DNA of 17,943 nt from NCBI GenBank assembly GCA_946188175.1, contig CAMHUJ010000003.1:1-17943 (forward strand). The letters run 5' to 3'. The translations under genes were made by a program, and so were the position numbers. The DNA is from an uncultured Ruminococcus sp. Lineage in GTDB: Bacteria; Bacillota; Clostridia; Oscillospirales; Ruminococcaceae. Under the pieces are notes generated by a model that saw nothing but the letters and a program-made list of their open reading frames with translations, did no database searches and was not told the DNA's origin. Below are positions 5,328 to 12,317 of the stretch, piece by piece (the stretch's first letter is position 1; each line of letters starts with the position of its first letter).

Positions 5328-7637
5328 TCATTCCAGATAGAGCGCTTTCAGCGTCTGGAAATCTGCATCGGTCAGACCGACCTTCTCGCGGAGGAAGCCC
5401 TTGACGGAGCCGTACTGTGCGGTAAAGTCGTCAAGATTGCGCTCCATAAACTCCGGATATACCGCTGCGGAATAGATGATGTTATAGCGCAGCTCCGGAT
5501 CATCGGTATATGCTTCTGCCGCTGCGGTCGTCTCGGCGATCTTATCGGCATTGGCAATGTTGGACATCAGATAATCCTGCATGATGACATCTCTGTCGAA
5601 ATCCAGTGCACTGAGCAGCAGCGCCGAAACGATACCGGTTCTGTCCTTGCCGCCTGCGCAGTGGAACAGGACTGCTGCATCCTCCGGCTTATTGAGGAAA
5701 ATCTCAAATGCCTGACGGTAATATTCCGCAGCTTCATCGGATTCAAAATACAGCGAGCTTCTGTCTGCGTTGATCACGCCGACTTCACACTGGAAGATTG
5801 CAAGTGCAAGGCTTCCGCCCGGCTTGCCTGCATTGCGCTGGAGCTCCAGCATTCTTGCGTAGAGGTCTGCATTCTGCGAGAAGACCGACTCTGCATATGC
5901 CTTGCTGGGCGACATCGGCAGATTGTGGTGCACAGCACCCGGGATTTCCTTGTCAATCGTATTCGGATTCAGCTCACGGTCATAGCGGAAATCTATGATA
6001 TCCGAAACCTTGTACTTATTCTGGAGTGCCTGAATGCCTCTGTCCTGAATATGGGAAAGATTTGCGGTGCGGAGCAGGACATTCTGCTTGATCGTCTTGC
6101 CTTCCTTGTTGATATAGCCGCCGAGCTGGCGTGCATTGGAAACGCCCGGCAGATCACGGAGCACCTGCTTGCCGTAATCCAGTGTCTGCTCCGGCTTCCA
6201 GAGACCTGTGCCGAAGAATACATTGTTGAAGAACTGGCTTGTGCGCTCTGCACCGAGGCACATATTGAAGATTGCGGTCGATACGCCCGGATTGCTGATC
6301 AGATGATCGACATAATCCTGCGTCTTATAGTATCTTGCGATGCGCTGTGCCGCATTGAGATCAGGCGATGTCTTGGACGCATCGAGCGTGATCCGGAAGC
6401 TGTCGTAGAGCATCTGGCTGATCGCTTCGTCGTCCTTATAGGTCGTTGCCTTGAACAGACCCATCGTGCGGACCTCATCGAACCAGCCCGGTGTCGGCGG
6501 CTGATCGGCAAACCGTGCATATTTCGTTTGCAGCGGTCTGAGCGCGTCAAATGCCGGAATGTTCTCGTCGCCGTTGATGCCGAGGCCGTAGAACTCGATG
6601 TAGGAGATTCTGCCCTCGCCGTTGAACATGTAGTCCGTGGAGATCAGCGGCAGGTCCTTGTTGAACGGTGACAGGACGATCGTGCTCATCTGCTGCATGC
6701 CGTCCGTCTTCATGATCGAAAGATTACCATACCCCTCTACTTCGTACTGCTGTACCTCAAAGTCCAGCGTGACCATGAAGCCCGGTGCCAGCGGCGCCGT
6801 CATGCTGATGTTTGCAAATTCGCCCGCATCCAGCGGCTTGACGTTGTAATACTCCGAGATCATTTTCAGGATGTTGTCGGCTTCGACGTCCATCATGTAG
6901 CTGTTGAACTTCGCAATATAGGAAGCCTTGGTTTCATATTCAGAGCCGACCGTATCGGCGTATGATCGTCCGTAGTTTGCATTGACATTGTTTGCGTTCA
7001 GCGTGATCGTATCCGCGATAATGACGGTATTGTTCAGGTTGATGTTGTTCGCCGTAATGGTGACATTGCCGAGCGGCGCATAGATCAGACCCGTCATGCT
7101 GACATTGTTGCAGTCAATGCTGATGTCGCCGAATTCCGAATAGAGCACGGCATTGTTGAAGTTGCTGACATTGCCGCTGATGCTGATATCGGAATCTGCG
7201 CGGACGGATGCGTTCATATTGACATTGCCCTTGAAGCAGGCTTCTCCGGCGACATCATATGTCGTATTGAGGTTGACATTGTGATTGGAAATATTCAGCG
7301 TATCGACCGCTTTTGCCTTGCCGAAATAGCGGCTGCCGATCTTTCCGCTGACAAACGGCATATCCATTGCCGCATGCTCTTTCTTCGTGCCGTTGATATT
7401 CGCTTTTCTGCCGGTCACGATTGTACCGTTTGCGGCGACGCTTCCGTTCATGCAGAGATGCTTTGCATTGACGGTCAGCGCGCCGGCTGCATCTGATCCG
7501 GCAAACATTGTATAGGGGAAGGCGGTGTTACCTGCTGCTTTCACACTGATCATGGCGGAGAACGCACATGATGATGTCATTGCCGTTATCAGCGCGGTAA
7601 CGGCTGCGGATGCCTTCTTGACGCTTTGCCTTTTCAT
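5328..7637 (-). CDS. Secreted repeat-region / bilin-reductase-like / tyrosine phosphatase fusion protein
   Basis: A 769-residue exported protein. Residues 1-35 are a signal peptide (ending VKAAG). Residues ~40-222 are Asn-rich repeats of a likely beta-helix or adhesin-like region (GNVTITANNINLNNTVIIAD). Residues ~245-478 resemble ferredoxin-dependent bilin reductases: DLPLISTD (328-335, with Asp335 at the place of the catalytic Asp), GWFDEV, GLFK and the closing SQFFNNVFFG (467-476). Residues ~495-769 are a DSP/Y_phosphatase3-type phosphatase with NARQLGGY, LLRTANL and the active-site loop HCAGGKDRTG (Cys660, Arg666). The start was chosen at MKRQSVKK with AAAGGAGT ~8 nt upstream; an in-frame 77-residue extension covers the promoter and is not translated. 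The phosphatase and signal peptide are solid; the middle assignment is tentative. Confidence 0.85.
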   Translation of the reverse strand: MKRQSVKKASAAVTALITAMTSSCAFSAMISVKAAGNTAFPYTMFAGSDAAGALTVNAKHLCMNGSVAANGTIVTGRKANINGTKKEHAAMDMPFVSGKIGSRYFGKAKAVDTLNISNHNVNLNTTYDVAGEACFKGNVNMNASVRADSDISISGNVSNFNNAVLYSEFGDISIDCNNVSMTGLIYAPLGNVTITANNINLNNTVIIADTITLNANNVNANYGRSYADTVGSEYETKASYIAKFNSYMMDVEADNILKMISEYYNVKPLDAGEFANISMTAPLAPGFMVTLDFEVQQYEVEGYGNLSIMKTDGMQQMSTIVLSPFNKDLPLISTDYMFNGEGRISYIEFYGLGINGDENIPAFDALRPLQTKYARFADQPPTPGWFDEVRTMGLFKATTYKDDEAISQMLYDSFRITLDASKTSPDLNAAQRIARYYKTQDYVDHLISNPGVSTAIFNMCLGAERTSQFFNNVFFGTGLWKPEQTLDYGKQVLRDLPGVSNARQLGGYINKEGKTIKQNVLLRTANLSHIQDRGIQALQNKYKVSDIIDFRYDRELNPNTIDKEIPGAVHHNLPMSPSKAYAESVFSQNADLYARMLELQRNAGKPGGSLALAIFQCEVGVINADRSSLYFESDEAAEYYRQAFEIFLNKPEDAAVLFHCAGGKDRTGIVSALLLSALDFDRDVIMQDYLMSNIANADKIAETTAAAEAYTDDPELRYNIIYSAAVYPEFMERNLDDFTAQYGSVKGFLREKVGLTDADFQTLKALYLE

Positions 7638-7691
7638 TTTCAAAACTCCTTTACAATGTTTTTGCAGCGATGTTTTAACGCCACCACGAAC

Positions 7692-7720
7692 ATAGTAACA
7701 CAAAATCAACCGAATGTCAA
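7692..7720 (-). promoter_or_regulatory. Promoter of the phosphatase-fusion gene
   Basis: Minus strand: TTGACA (7715-7720), 17-nt spacer, TACTAT (7692-7697), with TGT before the -10. The start would be near 7685, leaving a ~48-nt leader and an SD at 7646-7652. Confidence 0.8.
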
Positions 7721-7781
7721 CATGAATTTTGTCAAAATTTGCCATAAAACGTATTTTCGTATGAATCCATAGTATTATTGT

Positions 7782-7811
7782 TTGGAAATTGTGCAATATC
7801 ACTAGTATTAT
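7782..7811 (+). promoter_or_regulatory. Possible + strand promoter of a small RNA
   Basis: TTGGAA (7782-7787), 18-nt spacer, TATTAT (7806-7811). It is a fair match (4/6 and 5/6) in a gap where both neighbouring genes are on the minus strand. It is supported only by the well-formed terminator ~55 bp downstream in the same direction. Confidence 0.35.
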
Positions 7812-7817
7812 ATTGCG

Positions 7818-7908
7818 AAAAAGAGTAAAAACGGGCAAATCCATAGAACCGCACTTGGATCGCAGCAAAGCCCCGAAGCGCTTTGAAACGCCTCGGGGCT
7901 TTGTTTTT
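7818..7908 (+). ncRNA. Candidate small RNA of about 90 nt
   Basis: If transcription starts near 7818, the product ends at the hairpin 7866-7903 followed by five T. An upstream small stem, ATCCA (7839-7843) with TGGAT (7856-7860), is possible. No ORF with a ribosome binding site was seen in it. It may instead be that only the terminator is real and serves the leftward GGDEF gene. Confidence 0.3.
7866..7908 (+). terminator. Terminator hairpin with T-run on the + strand
   Basis: The arms CAAAGCCCCGAAGCG (7866-7880) and CGCCTCGGGGCTTTG (7889-7903) pair at 14 of 15 positions; TTTTT follows at 7904-7908. Read leftwards it lies 30 bp after the stop codon of the GGDEF gene but has no T-run on that side, so it is at best a weak leftward terminator. 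Confidence 0.8.
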
Positions 7909-7933
7909 GTATCACGGGCATATGCTTTTTCGC

Positions 7934-9157
7934 TTATCCGAGCGGAGCCAGAAGGCTGACGCCCTGTTCTGCGCAGAGCCTTTTCGTCCGGCGGATGCTC
8001 TGATCGACTGCGACAAACAGCTTGGACGCCGATTTATAGGCATTGACCGGGTAGTAGCAGAGGCAGCCTGCAACGGTCAGCTGAATCGCTGCGCTCCGGA
8101 CCTGCACGGGCTGTGAGAGCAGCGACATGATCTTCTGCGCCATGCCGACGGTTTTGCTCTTGGGCATTTCCTTGTCGAATACGACACAGAATTCATCGGT
8201 TTCGGTGCTGAATATCTCGACCTGATCGCCGAATGTCTTGATCAGCTTCTTGGACATGTAAGCGACAAAGTCATCCGCATAGTCGCGCCCGAACTGCTCG
8301 TTGATGCTCTTGAAGTTATTGAAATCATACAGCACCAGCGAGATATCCTCGTTCTTCATGCGCTCGTCCAGCTCCTCGAGCATTGCATACCGGTTTTTCA
8401 GATTCGTAACAACATTTGTATATGCAATCTCGACTGCCTTCTGGCGGATATTCGCCGTTTTCTGCTTGCTGGACTGCAATTCCAGCGCAAATGCCAGATC
8501 GTGCTTTTTGATTCTCGAAATCGCATACAGACCGGCGGACATGGTCAGCAGAAGGAAAAGGATCACGAGCAGGAAGCGCTGACCGACGCGGCAGAAGAAC
8601 TGATACGTTGCCGCATCCGACTCCGTGAACAGTCTGTGCAGGGCGGTCGTTGCATCCTCGCGCAGATTTTCAATCTCGAAATTATGCAGCACGGAGGTTT
8701 CCGCGATGCCGATTTTCACGTTGTTCAGATTGCTTGCAATGGCATCGTAATAGCGGTCCGCCTTCTTCATGGTGTTCTCAAATTTCACGGGCAGTGCGGG
8801 GTCTACGTTGCTCAGTTTGATGCCGCGGAACTTCTGCGTGGTTTCGACGATCTCCTGATGATAGGTCAGGATATTGTCAACGCAGCTTGAGACATTCTGC
8901 GAATCTTCGGGATGCAGCTGGATTTTCAGAATACTCTGATTGATGTCATCAAAGCTGCCGTCGATCTTTGCAATGCAGCTCAGCGCCTCGGCATGCCAGA
9001 GGCCGTAGCCGGTTCTGGCAAAGGCGTAGACAATCGCAGCGAGGTTGATAATGGTCAGGACAATAAAAAGCAGGGAAAGGCTGCGGTACACATTGGGATT
9101 GAAGCCTTCGATAATTGCATTTTGATTCCGGCTTTGTTCTTTCTCATCTTTTTTCAT
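7934..9157 (-). CDS. Membrane GGDEF-like protein with degenerate signature
   Basis: A 407-residue membrane protein. TM1 is at ~26-46; residues ~50-190 form an extracellular, mostly helical sensor segment; TM2 is at ~194-215; a short coiled linker leads to a diguanylate-cyclase-like domain at ~245-400. The domain keeps the metal-binding-type Asp278 (LYDFNNFKSINEQFG) and the closing helix pattern (VDQSIRRTK), but the GGDEF signature reads ETDEF at 319-323. Losing both glycines suggests it no longer makes c-di-GMP and may act as a receptor or signalling scaffold; this is inference. The start was chosen at MKKDEKE because GAGGAG lies just upstream; an upstream in-frame ATG at 9289 lacks an SD. 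The ~255-nt leader holds a short ORF and a hairpin. Confidence 0.82.
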   Translation of the reverse strand: MKKDEKEQSRNQNAIIEGFNPNVYRSLSLLFIVLTIINLAAIVYAFARTGYGLWHAEALSCIAKIDGSFDDINQSILKIQLHPEDSQNVSSCVDNILTYHQEIVETTQKFRGIKLSNVDPALPVKFENTMKKADRYYDAIASNLNNVKIGIAETSVLHNFEIENLREDATTALHRLFTESDAATYQFFCRVGQRFLLVILFLLLTMSAGLYAISRIKKHDLAFALELQSSKQKTANIRQKAVEIAYTNVVTNLKNRYAMLEELDERMKNEDISLVLYDFNNFKSINEQFGRDYADDFVAYMSKKLIKTFGDQVEIFSTETDEFCVVFDKEMPKSKTVGMAQKIMSLLSQPVQVRSAAIQLTVAGCLCYYPVNAYKSASKLFVAVDQSIRRTKRLCAEQGVSLLAPLG

Positions 9158-9297
9158 GGTACATTCTCCTCTATTTATAAAATATGATTTCAACCGGATG
9201 TTAAATGATTTTGCAATGTGTTGTTTCAGTATCATTTCTCTTTCTCTGTATGAAAAAAGTATGTGCCTCAGGGAATATTCATTTTTCAAGGTTCAGT

Positions 9298-9328
9298 TAC
9301 GATGCGGTTCGTTAATCAATGCATCGTA
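9298..9328 (-). promoter_or_regulatory. Hairpin in the leader of the GGDEF-like gene
   Basis: An 8-bp perfect stem, TACGATGC (9298-9305) with GCATCGTA (9321-9328), around a 15-nt loop. It overlaps the end of the 10-residue ORF at 9312-9344, so translation of that ORF would open the stem. No c-di-GMP riboswitch features were recognised. Confidence 0.4.
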
Positions 9329-9344
9329 TCACAAAGAATACCAT
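9312..9344 (-). CDS. Possible 10-residue leader peptide
   Basis: Reads MVFFVIRCID then TAA. It is preceded by AGGTGA (9351-9356) with a 6-nt spacer, and lies ~70 nt into the long leader of the GGDEF-like gene. Its last codons overlap the hairpin at 9298-9328. Function unknown; it could be chance. Confidence 0.3.
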   Translation of the reverse strand: MVFFVIRCID

Positions 9345-9420
9345 ATCGCATCACCTCAATATAAAAATTGCCATATATCGGCTGAATAGTTGAACCCAGT
9401 TAGCCAAATTGCTCAATTAT

Positions 9421-9449
9421 ATTATAGCATTATGACGCAGAAATGTCAA
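9421..9449 (-). promoter_or_regulatory. Perfect consensus promoter of the GGDEF-like gene
   Basis: Minus strand: TTGACA (9444-9449), 17-nt spacer, TATAAT (9421-9426), with TGC before the -10. Transcription should start near 9414. The 9158-9609 gap holds this promoter, the GGDEF leader with its short ORF and hairpin, and the aldehyde dehydrogenase promoter; nothing else was seen. Confidence 0.88.
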
Positions 9450-9500
9450 TAGTTTCAAGAAATTTTGAAAAAATAACATATTGAAGCCGGGAAATCTGCC

Positions 9501-9528
9501 GCCGGAAAGCATGATTCCGGTTTCCGGC
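9501..9528 (+). promoter_or_regulatory. Inverted repeat touching the -35 box of the aldehyde dehydrogenase promoter
   Basis: GCCGGAAA (9501-9508) and TTTCCGGC (9521-9528) are perfect inverted copies with a 12-bp gap that contains a third CCGG. The repeat ends exactly where the -35 box begins, a plausible operator position. No T-run follows, so it is unlikely to be a terminator. Confidence 0.4.
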
Positions 9529-9557
9529 TTGTATTTTCCTGCGGGGTGTGGTATAAT
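9529..9557 (+). promoter_or_regulatory. Promoter of the aldehyde dehydrogenase gene
   Basis: TTGTAT (9529-9534), 17-nt spacer, TATAAT (9552-9557), with TGG before the -10 (extended -10). The start would be near 9564, with a ~46-nt leader and SD AAAGGAGGAG at 9595-9604. Confidence 0.8.
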
Positions 9558-9609
9558 ATTGCAAAAGGATACTGCGAGCGTTTATATTATACAAAAAGGA
9601 GGAGCCGCA

Positions 9610-11013
9610 ATGTGGAATGCAGACCGGATTCATGAGACTGTCGAACAGCAGCGCGCGTTTTTCCGGAGCGGCAGAACGCTGCCTGTGGCGTTCCGGATTC
9701 ACCAGCTTCAGCGGCTGAAGCAGAAGGTCATCGAATACAGCGGCAGACTGTCAGCCGCTTTGCAGGCTGATCTCGGCAGAAGTGCGGCGGAAGCCTATCT
9801 GCTCGATATCGGCGTGACCCTCACGGAGATCAGCGAGAATATCAGAGGCGTCCGCAAATGGGCAAAGCCGGAGACGCATTTCAGCGGTATCCAGTGTTTT
9901 CCGAGCACGCGGACAAAGGTCTACAAAATGCCATACGGCGTCACGCTGATTATCAGCCCGTTTAATTTTCCCGTCCTGCTGACGCTCGGCGTCCTGACGG
10001 CGGCGCTGGCTGCCGGAAATACCGCGGTTATCAAGGCGAGCTCCAAAACGCCGCGCTGTACGGCGGTCATGCAGAAGATGCTCGCGGAGCTGTATCCGCA
10101 GAAATATGTCGCGCTGATCGACGGCGGACATGAGATCGCCGACCTCTGCCTTGCGGAGCGCTTCGATAAGATTTTCTATACCGGTTCGCCGCGCGTCGGA
10201 ACGCATGTGATGCAGGCGGCAGCAAAGAATCTGACGCCCGTCGCGCTCGAGCTCGGCGGCGAGACCGGAAACTGGTGCATCATCCGGAAGGATGCGGATA
10301 TCCGCGATGCTGCGAGAAAAATCGCATTCTTCAAGCTCTGCAACAGCGGTCAGATCTGCATCAATATCAATCAGGTTGCCGTTGCCGAGGAGATCGCACC
10401 GCAGTTTCTGGAAGCGCTGAAAAAGGCGTTCACCAAGCAGATCGGAACCGATCCGGTGCATAATCCGGAATATCCGCATCTGATCTCGGCGCAGGCTTAC
10501 CGGAAATGTGCAGATGAAGCGGAGCAGTACCGCAGCCGCATTATTTACGGCGGAAAGGGGAATCCGCAGACGCTGAAATATGCGCCGACGATCATTTATC
10601 CCTGCCGCATCCATGAACCGGTCGTGCAGCATGAGCTGTTCTCGCCGCTGCTGCCGGTTGTGCCGTATCCGGATGCGAAGATCAATGCGCTGCTGAAAAC
10701 CGTTGCGGAACGGGAGCACGGGCTCGCGCTCTATCTGTTCACGCGCGATCTGAAATGGGCGGAGCATGTGATGCAGTCGCAGCAGTACGGCGGCGGATGC
10801 GTCAACGAGGTCTGCCTGCATCTCATGGTAAAGGGGACGCCGTTCGGCGGAACGGGGCATTCGGGCATGGGCGCCTATCACGGAGAATGGGGCTTCCGCG
10901 ATTTTACGCATCCCTCGACCGTGCTCTACGGGCGCACAAAATGCAATCTGCCGCTCCGCGAGCATCCGTATCACAAATGGAAGGAAGCGGTGCTCCGCGC
11001 GCTGGAAAAATAA
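9610..11013 (+). CDS. NAD(P)-dependent aldehyde dehydrogenase, class-3 type
   Basis: A 467-residue soluble enzyme that oxidises an aldehyde to the acid. The landmarks are in order: IISPFNFPV (114-122, cofactor pocket), GNTAVIKASSKTP (Lys142), FYTGSPRVG (189-197), the general-base Glu214 in LELGG, the catalytic Cys250 in NSGQIC, and FGGTGHSGMGAYHGEWGF near the end. The short length and the C-terminal pattern fit the ALDH3 branch, which acts on medium- or long-chain and aromatic aldehydes; the true substrate cannot be read from the sequence. The start MWNADRIHE has a strong SD (AAAGGAGGAG); an ORF extension back to 9481 covers the promoter. It is monocistronic and convergent with the lipid-type operon, which ends at 11224. 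Confidence 0.93.
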   Translation: MWNADRIHETVEQQRAFFRSGRTLPVAFRIHQLQRLKQKVIEYSGRLSAALQADLGRSAAEAYLLDIGVTLTEISENIRGVRKWAKPETHFSGIQCFPSTRTKVYKMPYGVTLIISPFNFPVLLTLGVLTAALAAGNTAVIKASSKTPRCTAVMQKMLAELYPQKYVALIDGGHEIADLCLAERFDKIFYTGSPRVGTHVMQAAAKNLTPVALELGGETGNWCIIRKDADIRDAARKIAFFKLCNSGQICININQVAVAEEIAPQFLEALKKAFTKQIGTDPVHNPEYPHLISAQAYRKCADEAEQYRSRIIYGGKGNPQTLKYAPTIIYPCRIHEPVVQHELFSPLLPVVPYPDAKINALLKTVAEREHGLALYLFTRDLKWAEHVMQSQQYGGGCVNEVCLHLMVKGTPFGGTGHSGMGAYHGEWGFRDFTHPSTVLYGRTKCNLPLREHPYHKWKEAVLRALEK

Positions 11014-11199
11014 ACGCCGCCTGTTGATAAAGCGTTATCTGCGATGTATCTGTAATGGGGACTCCGGTGTTTTATAAATACGCTGTATTTTCCTATTTTA
11101 TATTTTGGGATTCCAAAGGGATCCCTTTGGCGGGTTTGGGCGGAGCCCAATTATGATCATTGCACAGCGATACCTTTTTCATCAAGCTGACGCCGCCTG
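11014..11199. repeat. Inserted intergenic repeat with 10-bp flanking duplication
   Basis: ACGCCGCCTG occurs at 11014-11023 and 11190-11199. The second copy is the left arm of the aldehyde dehydrogenase terminator, and the first follows the stop codon directly, as if a ~176-bp unit had been inserted in the terminator arm. The inside begins TTGATAAA and ends TTTCATCAAGCTG, imperfect inverted ends, and holds the perfect 18-bp palindrome CCAAAGGGATCCCTTTGG (11113-11130) followed by a GGGTTTGGGCGGAGCCC stem. The base composition is more AT-rich than the genes. No ORF is present. Confidence 0.5.
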
Positions 11200-11225
11200 A
11201 TTTCAAAACAGGCGGCGTCTTTTTT
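11189..11225 (+). terminator. Terminator of the aldehyde dehydrogenase gene
   Basis: An 11-bp perfect stem, GACGCCGCCTG (11189-11199) with CAGGCGGCGTC (11209-11219), then six T (11220-11225). It also lies directly after the leftward operon's last stop codon (11224-11226) and may stop that transcript too, though no T-run follows on that side. Confidence 0.9.
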
Positions 11226-12303
11226 ATGCGATTGCTTTTTCATAGAGCGCGTAGGTATACTGTGTCTGCACAAGCTGGCTGAAATAGCCGCCGGTGACTT
11301 TTCCTCTGCGGATCAGCGCCCCGACGGAGACTGCCTGCCTGTCGCATAGCTCTCTGAGGATGCATTCCGAGAGCGCCTTGCCGAGCCCTAAATGCTCCGG
11401 CTCTGCGCCGAGATAAAGCAGGATATAATCGCGGGGATGATGCTTTGTTTTGCAGAATTGCAGCAGCTTTGCGGGCGTCATTCTGCCGCAGGCTGCATTG
11501 CCGTAATTCGGCAGCGTGACGAAGAATCCGACCGCTTTGCCGTTCTGATACGCGACCTTGACCATGTCATACTCTGCTGCATATTTCATGCCCGCATAGA
11601 GCTTGCAGAATTCGGCTTCGGTGATCGGCGAGAATGTCTGAAAATCGCTGTAAAGCGACATGATCATATGATAAATCTCATGCAGGAATGCGTCAAATGA
11701 ATCCCGTTCAAGGCTGCGGATCTCATAGCCGTGATCCTTGAAATACTGCAATCTGCGGACGTTCTTTTCCGTGAGGAAGCTCTGCGGTACGGTGCGGTAG
11801 CGGTTCGAGAGATATTCGCCGCTGACGCCGTAGCCGTTTTCGCGGAAGAAGGCTTCGTAATACGGCAGATTATAGGGCTCGCCGGTATAGGGCGCCTGAT
11901 CGAAGCCGCCGGTCTTGAGCCGGTAGCGAATCCAGAAGGATGCATCGACCGGACCTGTCACGGATTTGCAGCCGAGCGCCTGTGCCTGCGCCTCTGCCGC
12001 GCGGAAGATGCACCGTGCCGCATCGGGATCGTTGATGCATTCAAAGAAGCCGATGTAGGCGCAGTCACGGTCGGGATAAACAGTCAGGATGCAGCGCGCG
12101 GCGACCTGCTGCGCGGCATCGAAGCAGAGAAACGGATATACGGAAAAATAACGGCTGAGGATATGCTGCCCGCTGAGGATTTCCGCTTCCGTTTTTGCAT
12201 CCTGCATCAGCTCGTTTTTCAGGTAGAGCGATGCCGGAAACCGCAGGAAGCTGCGGACATGTTTTTTGTCCTGCGGCGTGAACATAACAGCCTTGTATTC
12301 CAT
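11224..12303 (-). CDS. Double GNAT-like acyltransferase-type protein
   Basis: A 359-residue protein of the type often annotated as YghO-like/GNAT. Its first half has YIGFFECINDPDAARCIF (83-100), GCKSVTGPVD (111-120) and GEPYNLPYYEAFF, typical of this family. Its second half has an acetyl-CoA-loop-like LGAEPEHLGLGKAL (298-311). It probably transfers an acyl group or derives from such enzymes; the substrate is unknown. It is the last gene of the five-gene operon. The start is placed at MEYKAVMF: the AAGGAG that serves it lies inside the codons following an upstream ATG at 12318, which would therefore be too early. The gap to the dikinase stop codon is 14 bp. Confidence 0.75.
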   Translation of the reverse strand: MEYKAVMFTPQDKKHVRSFLRFPASLYLKNELMQDAKTEAEILSGQHILSRYFSVYPFLCFDAAQQVAARCILTVYPDRDCAYIGFFECINDPDAARCIFRAAEAQAQALGCKSVTGPVDASFWIRYRLKTGGFDQAPYTGEPYNLPYYEAFFRENGYGVSGEYLSNRYRTVPQSFLTEKNVRRLQYFKDHGYEIRSLERDSFDAFLHEIYHMIMSLYSDFQTFSPITEAEFCKLYAGMKYAAEYDMVKVAYQNGKAVGFFVTLPNYGNAACGRMTPAKLLQFCKTKHHPRDYILLYLGAEPEHLGLGKALSECILRELCDRQAVSVGALIRRGKVTGGYFSQLVQTQYTYALYEKAIA

Positions 12304-12317
12304 GAGATTCTCCTTCA

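Noticed and set aside
5661..6671. A 336-codon + strand ORF opposite the phosphatase fusion
   Set aside because: No domain or start signal; the real gene is on the minus strand.
7638..7868. A 77-residue N-terminal extension of the phosphatase fusion
   Set aside because: It would cover a consensus promoter and a strong SD, and would bury the signal peptide.
9158..9414. A c-di-GMP riboswitch in the leader of the GGDEF-like gene
   Set aside because: The conserved GEMM-type sequence elements were not found; only a simple hairpin and a short ORF are visible.
9751..10974. A 407-codon minus-strand ORF opposite the aldehyde dehydrogenase
   Set aside because: Arg-rich low-complexity translation typical of antisense reading; the + strand has all dehydrogenase motifs.
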